The notes: a model not told the origin generated them from the letters alone. Positions 1 to 6,988 are shown, counted from the stretch's first letter. The stretch: DNA of 9,998 nucleotides from Candidatus Cloacimonadota bacterium (GCA_030628975.1 DAOVPZ010000027.1:1-9998); one strand, 5' to 3'. Made by a program: numbers and translations.

Positions 1-37
1 GCCACTTTTTTTCAATCTCTTGAAAAGGATATTCCAT
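1..37 (-). CDS. leuS: Leucyl-tRNA synthetase, N-terminal fragment (partial)
   Basis: On the minus strand an ATG at 37-35 opens a frame reading MEYPFQEIEKKW up to the window edge, so only 12 codons are present. It is preceded by a strong GGAGG ribosome binding site at 46-42, four bases before the start. From memory of the family, a start of this kind (short aromatic stretch, then EIEKKW) is typical of bacterial leucyl-tRNA synthetases, class I enzymes that charge tRNA-Leu in the cytoplasm. The gene is divergent from everything else here. The identification rests on 12 residues, so another class I synthetase such as ValRS remains possible. The presence of a real gene start is better supported than its name. 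Confidence 0.62.
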   Translation of the reverse strand, partial: MEYPFQEIEKKW

Positions 38-210
38 TTAACCTCCAGTTGACAAAGAATCTAACTTATTTGGTTATTCAAAAAAAATAGTGCTTATTTT
101 AGTCAATTTTTTTCGATAAAATTACTATATTACTAATAATTCTATAAATAAAGAAAATCTTATCATTAAAAATATTGACATAAAATTTTTTACATAATTA
201 AAAAGATTTT
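38..210. other. Divergent intergenic spacer
   Basis: This AT-rich spacer separates the minus-strand leuS-like gene from the plus-strand lipoprotein gene, so it should carry promoters for both directions. TTGACA hexamers occur at 49-54 and 175-180 on the plus strand and TTGACT at 106-101 on the minus strand. None has a convincing -10 hexamer at 16-18 bases, so no promoter is assigned. No RNA gene or strong hairpin is visible. Confidence 0.6.
42..46 (-). promoter_or_regulatory. Ribosome binding site of the divergent leuS-like gene
   Basis: GGAGG on the minus strand lies four bases before the ATG at 37. It is the main reason to accept a gene start at the window edge despite the short coding fragment. 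Confidence 0.6.
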
Positions 211-987
211 ATGAAAATATTTATATTTATTCTGAATGTGATAATTCTATTTGTTCTTCTGTGTTGCAGTTATGATGAACCAGAGTCGAAAGATAAAATT
301 CCACCCTCAAAAGTATATCTAATTCCTCATCTATGTGATCCGGGAGATCCTACTGGATGTACATATACTGATAAAAATAATGGTATTGACCCTGTACAAT
401 CTGGTAATCCAGATTACAACTGGATGAAGATTCAATGGGATGGAACTGATCTGGTAAAGGATGGTGATATTCATCATATATATGTGTACAGATATAGTGA
501 ATATGGAGATTCTGCATTGGTTGGAATAATTGAACCTTATCATCCAGATTCTACTAAATATATCGATAAATTTATTAACTATGAAGGTGAAGTTATTCAA
601 AGAACTTGGTCTTATTATATTATACCGTATGATAAAGCTGATAACTTTACTGATTCAGATACTGTATCATATAAATTAATAGATAAACCAGGATTACAAA
701 GCCCTGATGATAATTACGAATGTAGTGTAACTGATTCAATAACATTTTCATGGTTTGGACCCTCGAATTATTCATATCGTATACTATTTTTTGATTTGAG
801 TCATAATCTTCAATTTGCTAAAGACCTTATTCCTGGTGAAACTGAATGTAATATTCCTGAAATACTTGAAAACTCAGAATTCTCGCCAATACCCGAGCAA
901 ACATATATTTGGCGAATTGATGCATTTGATGGTGTTGGAGGTTCAGAATCTGAAGAAAGAAGAATTACATTTTCACTAAATAAATAA
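211..987 (+). CDS. Putative lipoprotein with two fibronectin-III-like domains
   Basis: The 258-residue product begins with a short basic end and a hydrophobic stretch (about residues 3-17) ending in Cys18-Cys19 (VLLCCS). This looks like a lipoprotein signal peptide, although the residue before the cysteine is not the usual Gly/Ala/Ser. The mature part shows two beta-rich modules. The first spans about residues 34-155 (strands around WMKIQWD 71-77 and RTWSYYIIPYDKADN 131-145). The second, about 160-256, has ITFSWFGP at 177-184 and YIWRIDAFDGVGG at 232-244. This W/Y-rich pattern is typical of fibronectin-III-like folds on envelope lipoproteins. No catalytic motif is seen and no specific function is assigned. 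The ATG lacks a clear Shine-Dalgarno sequence. A 75-bp gap holding a palindrome separates it from the next gene, so it may be its own transcription unit. Confidence 0.7.
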   Translation: MKIFIFILNVIILFVLLCCSYDEPESKDKIPPSKVYLIPHLCDPGDPTGCTYTDKNNGIDPVQSGNPDYNWMKIQWDGTDLVKDGDIHHIYVYRYSEYGDSALVGIIEPYHPDSTKYIDKFINYEGEVIQRTWSYYIIPYDKADNFTDSDTVSYKLIDKPGLQSPDDNYECSVTDSITFSWFGPSNYSYRILFFDLSHNLQFAKDLIPGETECNIPEILENSEFSPIPEQTYIWRIDAFDGVGGSESEERRITFSLNK

Positions 988-1019
988 TAATAAATTTGAC
1001 TAAAATACTAATTTGAATA

Positions 1020-1049
1020 TATATTATCCGCCAGCTGGCGGATAATATA
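1020..1049. repeat. Perfect 30-bp palindrome, CCGCCAGCTGGCGG core
   Basis: Each base from 1020 to 1034 pairs with its partner from 1049 back to 1035, giving a 15-bp stem with no mismatch. The core ATCCGCCAGCTGGCGGAT (1026-1043) is flanked by AT-rich arms. It sits between the lipoprotein gene and the SLBB gene, 13 bases before the latter's start codon and 4 bases before its GGAG. No T-run follows, so it is not a standard intrinsic terminator. Related cores occur at 6971-6988 and 7062-7079. It may act as an mRNA hairpin, a protein site, or a REP-like repeat. Confidence 0.85.
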
Positions 1050-1053
1050 AAAT

Positions 1054-1057
1054 GGAG
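1054..1057 (+). promoter_or_regulatory. Ribosome binding site for the SLBB gene
   Basis: GGAG lies five bases before the ATG at 1063. It is notable for following the 30-bp palindrome by only four bases, so a folded hairpin could affect ribosome access. Confidence 0.6.
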
Positions 1058-1062
1058 TCTAT

Positions 1063-1560
1063 ATGAAACAGATCATCTTGATTATTCTTTTTCTCCTTTT
1101 ATCATTTGGAACTATAATGAGCCAAACTACTCCGACCTTTTCAATACCTCCAAGTACTTCTGCATATACATATTCAGGAGCCATGGGTGATGTTGAACAG
1201 TTAAGGATTTATACATATATTTGGGGAAGAGTCCGAAAACCAGGATTATATATCGTTCCAGATGATACTGACCTTTTGGCTTTGATTTCTCTTGCTGGTG
1301 GACCAACAGATGATGCAAAGCTTTCTAAAATTCGAATTGTAAGACCAGGTTTGAATGATGAAGAAAGAGAGGTTATTTGGATTAATCTTAAGAAATATTT
1401 AAATACAGGTGATAGAAGTAACATACCCGTACTTATGCCGGGAGATACAATTATTGTATCTGGTACTGTTTATTATGGTTTGAATAGAGCTGCCAGTTTA
1501 ATCGCTACAGTTGTATCAATTTTTAATATTTATTTTTTATATTTGAATCTAATTAAATAA
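1063..1560 (+). CDS. SLBB-domain protein, short polysaccharide-export-like
   Basis: The 165-residue protein has an N-terminal signal peptide (hydrophobic 4-17, likely cleavage near Ser20-Gln21). It carries one SLBB (soluble-ligand-binding beta-grasp) domain: GRVRKPGLYIVP at 55-66, then the helix LLALISLAGGPTDDAKLSKIRIVR at 71-94 and the closing strand MPGDTIIV at 125-132. A second hydrophobic segment at about 142-163 forms the C-terminus and could be a membrane anchor. SLBB domains are found in Wza-type outer-membrane polysaccharide exporters. The N-terminal Poly_export domain of Wza is missing and the protein is less than half its usual size. The gene ends 25 bp before the Wzc-like kinase gene, the usual partner, so a role in polysaccharide export or assembly is inferred. 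It has a good GGAG ribosome binding site. Confidence 0.8.
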   Translation: MKQIILIILFLLLSFGTIMSQTTPTFSIPPSTSAYTYSGAMGDVEQLRIYTYIWGRVRKPGLYIVPDDTDLLALISLAGGPTDDAKLSKIRIVRPGLNDEEREVIWINLKKYLNTGDRSNIPVLMPGDTIIVSGTVYYGLNRAASLIATVVSIFNIYFLYLNLIK

Positions 1561-1585
1561 TTAAAGATTAAAAGAGAGCAAAAAA

Positions 1586-3889
1586 ATGGAACCATATCCT
1601 GAATCTGTCCGCCGTCCCGATAATATCGGGATGGAAGGCGGGCAAGAACAAGAAATTAAGTTAAAAGATTATCTTAGAATTATTTTACAGCATAAATGGC
1701 TGATAGTTATAATATTTTTGATGGTTGTTGGTGCAACTTCATTTTATACAATTCGTGCACCACGCATATATAAAAGTTCCGGGAAAGTACTTCTTGAATT
1801 GAAGAAACAAACCGACCTATTCTTCCCAACTAGTGGATTTGGAAGAAATGATTTAAATAACCAGATGGAAGTAATACAAAGTACACCTATAATGATTGGA
1901 GCTATAGAAAAATTAAGACGACATCCTGAAGCAACTGGTTTTCCTATTCTTGCAGCAACAATTCCAGAAAGATCTTTGGCTACAGGTATCGATGTTTCTT
2001 CTGGAAGAGAAGTTGATATAATCGATATCAGTTATAAATCCATCAACCCTTTAGAAGCACAAACCGTTGTTAATTATGCGATTGAGAGTTACCAGGAAGA
2101 AAACCTTAAATATGCCAGAGCTGAAGTTACAAATGTCAGAGAATTCTTAGAAAAACAGTTAGATATTACATCCAAAAAACTCTCTATTTCTGAAGAGGAT
2201 CTTAGAGAATATAAGATTCTACACGAGGTGTTTGCTCTTTCTGCAGAAACCACAGAAATGATTAAAAATATGGTTGAATTTGAAGCTGAACTAAGCATAG
2301 CACAAACTGACTTGAAAGTAGCCCAAGAAAAACTTAATTATCTAAAATCAGAATTAACAAAATTAGATGCGTCTTTAGGTGAAGAGGTTGTATCAATCTC
2401 CTCACCACTTTTAGAACAGTTTCGACAAAAATTAATTGAAAATGAAAGTAAATTAGCAATCTTTCTTACTAAAAAGGGATATACTTCAGCACACCCGGAA
2501 TTAATGACTTTGAGACACGAAATCGATAATATAAGATCACAAATGAAAATTGAGATTGATAAAATCCTTCAGGTTAGTGAAGATACTTTTAATCCCTTAG
2601 ATAGACGTCAGCAGTTATTAACTGACATTGTATCTGTTGAAGTTGAATACCAAATAGCAAAAGCAAAAAAGGGTGCTTTGGAAAATGTTGTAGAAAAATA
2701 TTCAATCAAAATGTCTGGTCTCCCAGATGCGGAATTGGAACTCGCTCGTTTGGAAAGAGCAAAATCAATAAATGAGCAGGTTTATGGTATGCTCATTACC
2801 CGCTATGAAGAAGCCAAAATCTCTGAAGAAGGAAAAGTAAGTAATATACGAGTACTTGAAAGCGCCAAGTTGCCAACTTCTCCTGTGTCTCCAAAAGTAA
2901 AAATGAACATTCTTATCTCAATAATATTAGGACTTGGACTTGGAGTTGGTGCAGCATTCTTATTAGACAGCCTGAATACAAAGATTGTCAATCTGTCTGA
3001 TGTGGAGCGGTATGTTAAACTTCCTGTTCTGGGAACCATACCTGACATTCCCATTAGTGAAAAAAAGTTAGAAGAGATCGAAAATAAAATACATTTTATA
3101 TCTGATAGTATTGAAAAGGAAAAACTAACTATCGAACAAAGACAAATGGCTGCTCGTCTTGTTCCTCACTATAGCCCAAAATCACCTATAGCAGAAGCAT
3201 ATCGTACTTTTAGAACTAATGTCGTCTCTTTGCCAAATTCTTCAAGTAATAAAGCATTCCTAATTACGAGTTCTGGTCCTAAAGAAGGAAAATCAACAAC
3301 TTGTGCTAACCTTGCTATTACACTTGCTCAAATGGATTCAAAAACTCTCCTTTTAGATTGTGACATGCGTCGTCCAATGATACATAATCTATTTTATGTA
3401 AAAAGAGAAAATGGACTTTCAAAATATCTTACTGATGGAGGAATTCAATTATCAAAAATTATTAAACCTTCAGGGGTTAAGAATCTTGATCTAATTACAA
3501 GCGGTCATGTCCCACCTAATCCCTCAGAATTGCTTGCATCACAAAAAATGGATCAGTTAATTGAAGAACTTAAGCAGAAGTATGATTACATTATATTTGA
3601 TTCGCCTCCTTTAATTGCTGTCACAGATGCTATGATTTTGGCTAAAAAGGCAGATGCCCTTGTGCTTATTGTGAGAACCAAAATAACTGACCGCGGAATA
3701 ATTGATCGTGGAAAGTCATTATTGGAAAATATTGGTGTGACTGCTTCTGGTGTAGTAGTAAATGGAATTGAAGTTAAAAAATACTATAGTGGATACAAAT
3801 ATTACTATTATTATTACTATTATTATTACTATTATTCAGATGAAGACAAAGGTGGTAAAAAGAAAAGGAGAAAGCATCACAGGTATTAA
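1586..3889 (+). CDS. Wzc-like polysaccharide co-polymerase / tyrosine autokinase
   Basis: This 767-residue inner-membrane protein belongs to the Wzc family (BY-kinases), which control polymerisation and export of capsule or exopolysaccharide by cycles of autophosphorylation. Seen in order: a Wzz-type N-terminal domain with a membrane segment at about 38-56; a long periplasmic helical, coiled-coil region (about 180-410); a GNVR-like stretch with SNIR at 419-422 and proline-rich SPVSPK before the second membrane segment (about 440-462); and a cytoplasmic kinase. The kinase shows Walker A GPKEGKST at 564-571 (Lys569), Walker A' LLLDCDMRRP (Asp591, Asp593) and Walker B YIIFDSPP (Asp672). The tail has Tyr739-Tyr750 as an unbroken tyrosine run, then an acidic patch and KKKRRKHH. 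Kinase and co-polymerase are fused, as in proteobacterial Wzc. Residues about 7-20 are encoded by a palindromic segment that looks inserted; a start at Met16 (1631) is possible but less likely. The 3' end overlaps ispE by 50 bases. The polymer made is unknown. Confidence 0.92.
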   Translation: MEPYPESVRRPDNIGMEGGQEQEIKLKDYLRIILQHKWLIVIIFLMVVGATSFYTIRAPRIYKSSGKVLLELKKQTDLFFPTSGFGRNDLNNQMEVIQSTPIMIGAIEKLRRHPEATGFPILAATIPERSLATGIDVSSGREVDIIDISYKSINPLEAQTVVNYAIESYQEENLKYARAEVTNVREFLEKQLDITSKKLSISEEDLREYKILHEVFALSAETTEMIKNMVEFEAELSIAQTDLKVAQEKLNYLKSELTKLDASLGEEVVSISSPLLEQFRQKLIENESKLAIFLTKKGYTSAHPELMTLRHEIDNIRSQMKIEIDKILQVSEDTFNPLDRRQQLLTDIVSVEVEYQIAKAKKGALENVVEKYSIKMSGLPDAELELARLERAKSINEQVYGMLITRYEEAKISEEGKVSNIRVLESAKLPTSPVSPKVKMNILISIILGLGLGVGAAFLLDSLNTKIVNLSDVERYVKLPVLGTIPDIPISEKKLEEIENKIHFISDSIEKEKLTIEQRQMAARLVPHYSPKSPIAEAYRTFRTNVVSLPNSSSNKAFLITSSGPKEGKSTTCANLAITLAQMDSKTLLLDCDMRRPMIHNLFYVKRENGLSKYLTDGGIQLSKIIKPSGVKNLDLITSGHVPPNPSELLASQKMDQLIEELKQKYDYIIFDSPPLIAVTDAMILAKKADALVLIVRTKITDRGIIDRGKSLLENIGVTASGVVVNGIEVKKYYSGYKYYYYYYYYYYYYSDEDKGGKKKRRKHHRY
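1609..1641. repeat. In-frame palindromic segment in the Wzc-like gene
   Basis: CCCGATAATATCGGG (1616-1630) is a perfect inverted repeat extended by T/A at 1615/1631. It is enclosed by CCGCC (1609-1613) and its complement GGCGG (1637-1641). It lies wholly within the first 20 codons and reads through as RRPDNIGMEGG with no stop. Without it the protein would read roughly MEPYPES joined to EQEIKLKDY, a normal Wzc-type start. It differs in sequence from the CAGCTG-centred palindromes elsewhere but shares their CCGCC/GGCGG outer arms. Confidence 0.75.
3800..3835 (+). repeat. Three tandem 12-bp repeats encoding a Tyr12 run
   Basis: The unit TATTACTATTAT occurs three times without mismatch and encodes 12 consecutive tyrosines (residues 739-750 of the Wzc-like kinase). 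The repeat ends four bases before the ispE ATG at 3840. Gain or loss of whole units keeps the kinase in frame and would change only the number of tyrosines and the length of the ispE 5' flank. Confidence 0.95.
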
Positions 3890-4730
3890 ATACTCTCTGG
3901 CAAAAATTAACCTATTCTTAGATACGATTTTTAAGAGAGATAATGGTTTTCATGAAATAAGAACAATATTAACCGAAATTCAATTAGAAGATATTTTAAC
4001 ATTTAGTTTGACAGAAAGTAGTAATATAAAAATTTCTTGCAACTCAAATGAATTAAAAGATAGTAACAATATAATTTATAAAATTGCTTGTTTTTTGAAA
4101 GATAAATATAGAGTTAAAAGTGGATTGGATATTTCTCTTAAGAAGTATATCCCAATTTCAGCTGGTTTGGGTGGAGGTAGTTCCAATGCTGCAATGACTA
4201 TCAAAAATTGTAATACTTTGTGGAATTTGCAATTATCAAAAAGTGAAATGCACAAAATCGCTGCAAGATTTGGTAGTGATATCAATTTTTTCTTGGAAGG
4301 TGGAATCGCTTATCTTACTGGAAAAGGAGAAAAAGTAAGCAGAATATCCACAAATCTTAAAATAGAAAACATACTTCTGGTTAATCCGCAAATTCCAATT
4401 TCAAGTAGAGAAGCATATACCTGGTCAGCAATAAAACCTGAGAAAAGAGATAGATTTAAAAAATTAAAAAATGCCCTTGAAAGTAATGATATCCCAGGTC
4501 TTTGCAAAAACTTATATAATAGCTTAGAAAATGGTGTATTTACTCGTTATCCAATAGTCAAAGAAATAAAAGAAAAAATGTCGGGTTTTGGTGCTCTGGG
4601 AAGTTTAATGTCAGGCAGTGGTTCTACGGTTTTTGGTATCTTTGATTCAAAGGATAAAATGGAATCTACAGAACAATATTTTCATAATCTAAACTTTGGG
4701 ACATATAAAACCAAAATTAATGTAAACTAA
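3840..4730 (+). CDS. ispE: 4-diphosphocytidyl-2-C-methyl-D-erythritol kinase
   Basis: IspE is a cytoplasmic GHMP-family kinase that phosphorylates the 2-hydroxyl of CDP-methylerythritol with ATP in the MEP pathway to isoprenoid precursors. Visible motifs are SLAKINLFL near the start (catalytic-type Lys22), the ATP-binding glycine loop PISAGLGGGSSNA at 105-117, GSDINFF with the catalytic-type Asp147 (the family more often has Pro where Asn lies), and the C-terminal GHMP loop SGSGST at 258-263. The start at 3840 gives 296 residues, close to the usual 280-290. The frame stays open upstream through the tyrosine repeat of the Wzc-like gene to 3762, but that would add a low-complexity Ile/Thr tail, so 3840 is preferred. 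GTG at 3852 is another option. The ATG has no clear ribosome binding site and lies 50 bases inside the kinase gene, so translation is probably coupled to it. prs follows after 25 bp. Confidence 0.93.
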   Translation: MKTKVVKRKGESITGIKYSLAKINLFLDTIFKRDNGFHEIRTILTEIQLEDILTFSLTESSNIKISCNSNELKDSNNIIYKIACFLKDKYRVKSGLDISLKKYIPISAGLGGGSSNAAMTIKNCNTLWNLQLSKSEMHKIAARFGSDINFFLEGGIAYLTGKGEKVSRISTNLKIENILLVNPQIPISSREAYTWSAIKPEKRDRFKKLKNALESNDIPGLCKNLYNSLENGVFTRYPIVKEIKEKMSGFGALGSLMSGSGSTVFGIFDSKDKMESTEQYFHNLNFGTYKTKINVN

Positions 4731-4755
4731 TAATTAATAAAATTATTATTTAAAA

Positions 4756-5718
4756 ATGTATTCAAAGCTCCGTATTTTTACCGGAAATGCTAATAAGGAA
4801 TTAGCACAAAAAGTCGCTGAACATACTGGAATTCCTTTAAGCAGAGCAGAAGTATTTAAATTTTCAAATGATAATACTTTTGTTAAGATAGTTGATAATG
4901 TCCGTGGCTCAGATGTATTTATCATCCAGCCAACTTGTATGCCCGTTAATGATAATCTCATGGAACTTCTTATTATGATTGATGCTCTTCATCGTGCTTC
5001 TGCTGCAAGAATTACAGCGGTAATTCCGTATTTTGCATATGCAAGGTCTGATAAAAAAGACCAACCAAGAGTCCCAATTACTGCCAAATTAGTAGCTAAT
5101 TTGATAACCATAGCCGGAGCAAATCGGATAATAACATTCGACCTTCATGCTGAACAGATTCAAGGTTTTTTTGATATACCTGTTGATCATCTCTCTATGC
5201 TTCCAATCTTCTTGAGTTATTTCAAACCCTTAAATCTCAAAGATGTTGTAGTAGTCTCTCCTGATACGGGTGGAACGAGGCGTGCTAGATGGTTAGCAAA
5301 AGGACTTAATGCAAGTATAGCAATTGGTGATAAGAGAAGAATCGGAAACAAGGGCAATACGGAATTATTACATATTGTTGGAGAAGTTAAGGGTAAATCT
5401 GCTATTATTGTGGATGATATTATTGATTCTGGTAATTCGGTAATAAGTATGGCGGAAGCACTTACAAAAGAAGGCGCTTCAAAAATATATTGTGCTTGCA
5501 CTCATCCAGTATTAAGCGGTGATGCTGTTGAGAGAATCGATAGATCTCAAATATCAGAATGTGTTGTTACTGATTCCATCCCTTTGGCTGAGAAAAAAAA
5601 TAGAAGTAAAAAAATTAAACAACTCTCAATCGGTTCGCTTTTAGCTCAAGCAATCACAAGAGTACATAACGAAGAGTCGTTAAGTGTATTATTTAAAACT
5701 GAAAATGAGGAAAGTTAA
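4756..5718 (+). CDS. prs: Ribose-phosphate pyrophosphokinase (PRPP synthetase)
   Basis: This cytoplasmic enzyme transfers pyrophosphate from ATP to ribose 5-phosphate, making PRPP for purine, pyrimidine, His, Trp and NAD synthesis. The 320-residue protein is of normal length. It shows the PRPP synthetase signature DLHAEQIQGFFDIPVD from residue 129 (His131), the phosphate-binding SPDTGG at 168-173, KRR at 193-195 at the start of the flexible loop, and the PRPP-binding loop VDDIIDSGNS at 219-228. The nucleotide-binding stretch reads YARSDKKDQPR at 95-105, with Ser where Gln is usual in E. coli and Bacillus enzymes; this seems to be a known variant subgroup. The ATG is preceded by an A/T-only leader without a Shine-Dalgarno sequence. 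rplY starts three bases after its stop, and rplY's ribosome binding site lies within its last codons. Confidence 0.96.
   Translation: MYSKLRIFTGNANKELAQKVAEHTGIPLSRAEVFKFSNDNTFVKIVDNVRGSDVFIIQPTCMPVNDNLMELLIMIDALHRASAARITAVIPYFAYARSDKKDQPRVPITAKLVANLITIAGANRIITFDLHAEQIQGFFDIPVDHLSMLPIFLSYFKPLNLKDVVVVSPDTGGTRRARWLAKGLNASIAIGDKRRIGNKGNTELLHIVGEVKGKSAIIVDDIIDSGNSVISMAEALTKEGASKIYCACTHPVLSGDAVERIDRSQISECVVTDSIPLAEKKNRSKKIKQLSIGSLLAQAITRVHNEESLSVLFKTENEES
5707..5712 (+). promoter_or_regulatory. Ribosome binding site of rplY inside the prs 3' end
   Basis: GAGGAA lies nine bases before the rplY ATG and is part of the last prs codons, which supports coupled translation of the two genes. Confidence 0.6.
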
Positions 5719-5721
5719 AAA

Positions 5722-6360
5722 ATGAAAATTAATACAGAGATTAGAAATACAGGGCAAAAAGAATCTAAGAAATTAAGAAAAAATGAAAAAATACCTGCTA
5801 TACTATATGGAAAGGGGTTTGATTCAATCCCTTTAGCACTAGATTATAAAGTATTTATTCACCCATATAGAGAAAGTACAGGTCATCAAACTTTTATCTT
5901 TCTTACGGTTAATGGCAAAGAGTATAGAACCTTAATCAAGGAAATGCAAATAGACCCCCTCTCAAGAAAGATAATGCATATAGATTTTCAAGAGATTTAT
6001 GCAGGCCAAAAGATTGATGTTAAAATCCCAATCAATTTGGTTGGAGATGCTCCTGGAATTATTGAAGGTGGAATATTTGAAATGCACTTAAGAGAGTTAG
6101 AAATAAAATGTTTGCCAAAAGACCTGCCAGATTCTTTCGAATTAGATGTATCAAAATTACAAATTTTTGAATCAATTCATGTTGAAGATATAATAGAAAA
6201 ATTACCAGATGTTGATATTCTTCATATTCCATCAACTCCAATAATTAGTATCTTATTACCTAAAGCTGAGAAGGTCGCTGTCACAGAAGAAGTGGAAGAA
6301 GTCGTTGAAGAAGAAGTTCCTGGAGAAGCAAAAGAAGAAACTAAAGAGAGTGAGAAATAA
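5722..6360 (+). CDS. rplY: Ribosomal protein bL25, CTC/TL5 long form
   Basis: bL25 binds 5S rRNA in the large ribosomal subunit. The 212-residue protein has the N-terminal 5S-binding beta-barrel (about residues 1-92), including KIPAILYGKG at 23-32 and the closing MQIDPLSRKIMHIDFQ at 75-90. A second TL5/CTC beta domain follows (about 96-182, with PINLVGDAPGIIEGGIFE at 103-120). This is the long form known as CTC in Bacillus and TL5 in Thermus. The last 28 residues form an acidic Glu-rich tail, common in this form. The position between prs and pth matches the widespread prs-ctc-pth order. The start is fixed by GAGGAA nine bases upstream. Confidence 0.95.
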   Translation: MKINTEIRNTGQKESKKLRKNEKIPAILYGKGFDSIPLALDYKVFIHPYRESTGHQTFIFLTVNGKEYRTLIKEMQIDPLSRKIMHIDFQEIYAGQKIDVKIPINLVGDAPGIIEGGIFEMHLRELEIKCLPKDLPDSFELDVSKLQIFESIHVEDIIEKLPDVDILHIPSTPIISILLPKAEKVAVTEEVEEVVEEEVPGEAKEETKESEK

Positions 6361-6380
6361 TTGCTTTGTTCAACAGGTTT

Positions 6381-6983
6381 ATGTTCGCTAAAACACCCCA
6401 AAAACTGATTGTTGGGCTCGGAAATCCCGGGCAAGAATATGAAAATAATCGGCATAATATTGGTTTTGTAGTGCTTAAAGAGTTGTGTAAAAAAATCCAT
6501 ACCAATAATTTCAAGAAAAAACGAAGTTATTTCATTGCTAATAAAAATGATTGGTTGTTCTTAATACCGCGTACATTTATGAATTTTTCTGGAATTGCAG
6601 TTCGAAAAGCTTTTCGAAAATATAATATTACTTTGAATAATCTTTTAATTGTGTTAGATGATGTCAATCTCCCTCTTGGAAAAATCAGGATTAGAGAAAG
6701 TGGAAGTGATGGAGGTCATAATGGCCTGAAATCAATAATCTCCGAACTCAACTCCCAAGATTTCCCAAGAGTAAGAATGGGAATTGCTACCCAAATATCT
6801 GAAAATGCAGATAGGTTGATTTCATTAAAGGAATTTGTCCTATCTGACTTTACTGAGGATGAGAATAAAATTTTAAAAAATACTATTCCTCAAGCTGTAA
6901 ATTTAATATCACATTTCCTATTTCAAAATTATAAAAAGATGAGTAATGCGTTTAGCCAAATAAGTTCCTTATCCGTCAGCTGA
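6381..6983 (+). CDS. pth: Peptidyl-tRNA hydrolase
   Basis: Pth cleaves the ester bond of peptidyl-tRNAs released from stalled ribosomes so that the tRNA can be reused. Key family residues are present: Asn15 in GLGNPG (12-17), catalytic His25 in NRHNIG, Asn68 in FMNFSG, Asp93 in LDDVNLPLG, and the GSDGGHNGLKSI loop after it. Asn68 and Asp93 match the E. coli numbering. ATG 6381 gives 200 residues, close to the usual 190-200. A TTG at 6366 in the same frame would add only five residues and is less likely. Neither start has a strong ribosome binding site. The stop codon TGA (6981-6983) and the last few codons lie within an 18-bp palindrome, so the extreme C-terminus (SVS) is set by that repeat. 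Confidence 0.95.
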   Translation: MFAKTPQKLIVGLGNPGQEYENNRHNIGFVVLKELCKKIHTNNFKKKRSYFIANKNDWLFLIPRTFMNFSGIAVRKAFRKYNITLNNLLIVLDDVNLPLGKIRIRESGSDGGHNGLKSIISELNSQDFPRVRMGIATQISENADRLISLKEFVLSDFTEDENKILKNTIPQAVNLISHFLFQNYKKMSNAFSQISSLSVS

Positions 6984-6988
6984 CGGAT
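6971..6988. repeat. 18-bp perfect palindrome carrying the pth stop codon
   Basis: ATCCGTCAGCTGACGGAT pairs perfectly around 6979/6980. Compared with the core at 1026-1043 it differs only by C to T in the left arm and the matching G to A in the right arm, so pairing is kept. The TGA in its right half ends pth. No T-run follows, so termination is unlikely, and rpsF starts 43 bases downstream. Confidence 0.85.

Noticed and set aside
49..79. TTGACA with TTATTC as a plus-strand promoter
   Set aside because: The spacer is 19 bases and the -10 match is weak. The TTGACA also lies right beside the leuS-like ribosome binding site on the other strand.
175..198. TTGACA followed by CATAAT as a promoter for the lipoprotein gene
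   Set aside because: The spacing is only 12 bases, too short for a standard sigma-70 promoter. In such AT-rich sequence single hexamers are expected by chance.
1020..1049. 30-bp palindrome as a rho-independent terminator of the lipoprotein gene
   Set aside because: The stem is strong, but the bases after it (ATAAAATGG) have no U-run on the plus strand. Related copies also lie within genes, where termination would be harmful.
3762..3839. Upstream ispE start at 3762
   Set aside because: It would add a 26-residue Ile/Thr-rich tail that is only the shadow of the tyrosine repeat in another frame, unlike any IspE N-terminus I know.
4728..4748. TAATAATT/AATTATTA hairpin after ispE as a terminator
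   Set aside because: The stem is only A-T pairs with no GC and no clear T-tract, and prs follows within 25 bases. It looks like compositional bias.
5811..5834. AAAGGG/CCCTTT inverted repeat inside rplY
   Set aside because: It encodes the normal LYGKGF..IPL stretch of bL25 and has only six uninterrupted pairs, so coding constraint explains it.
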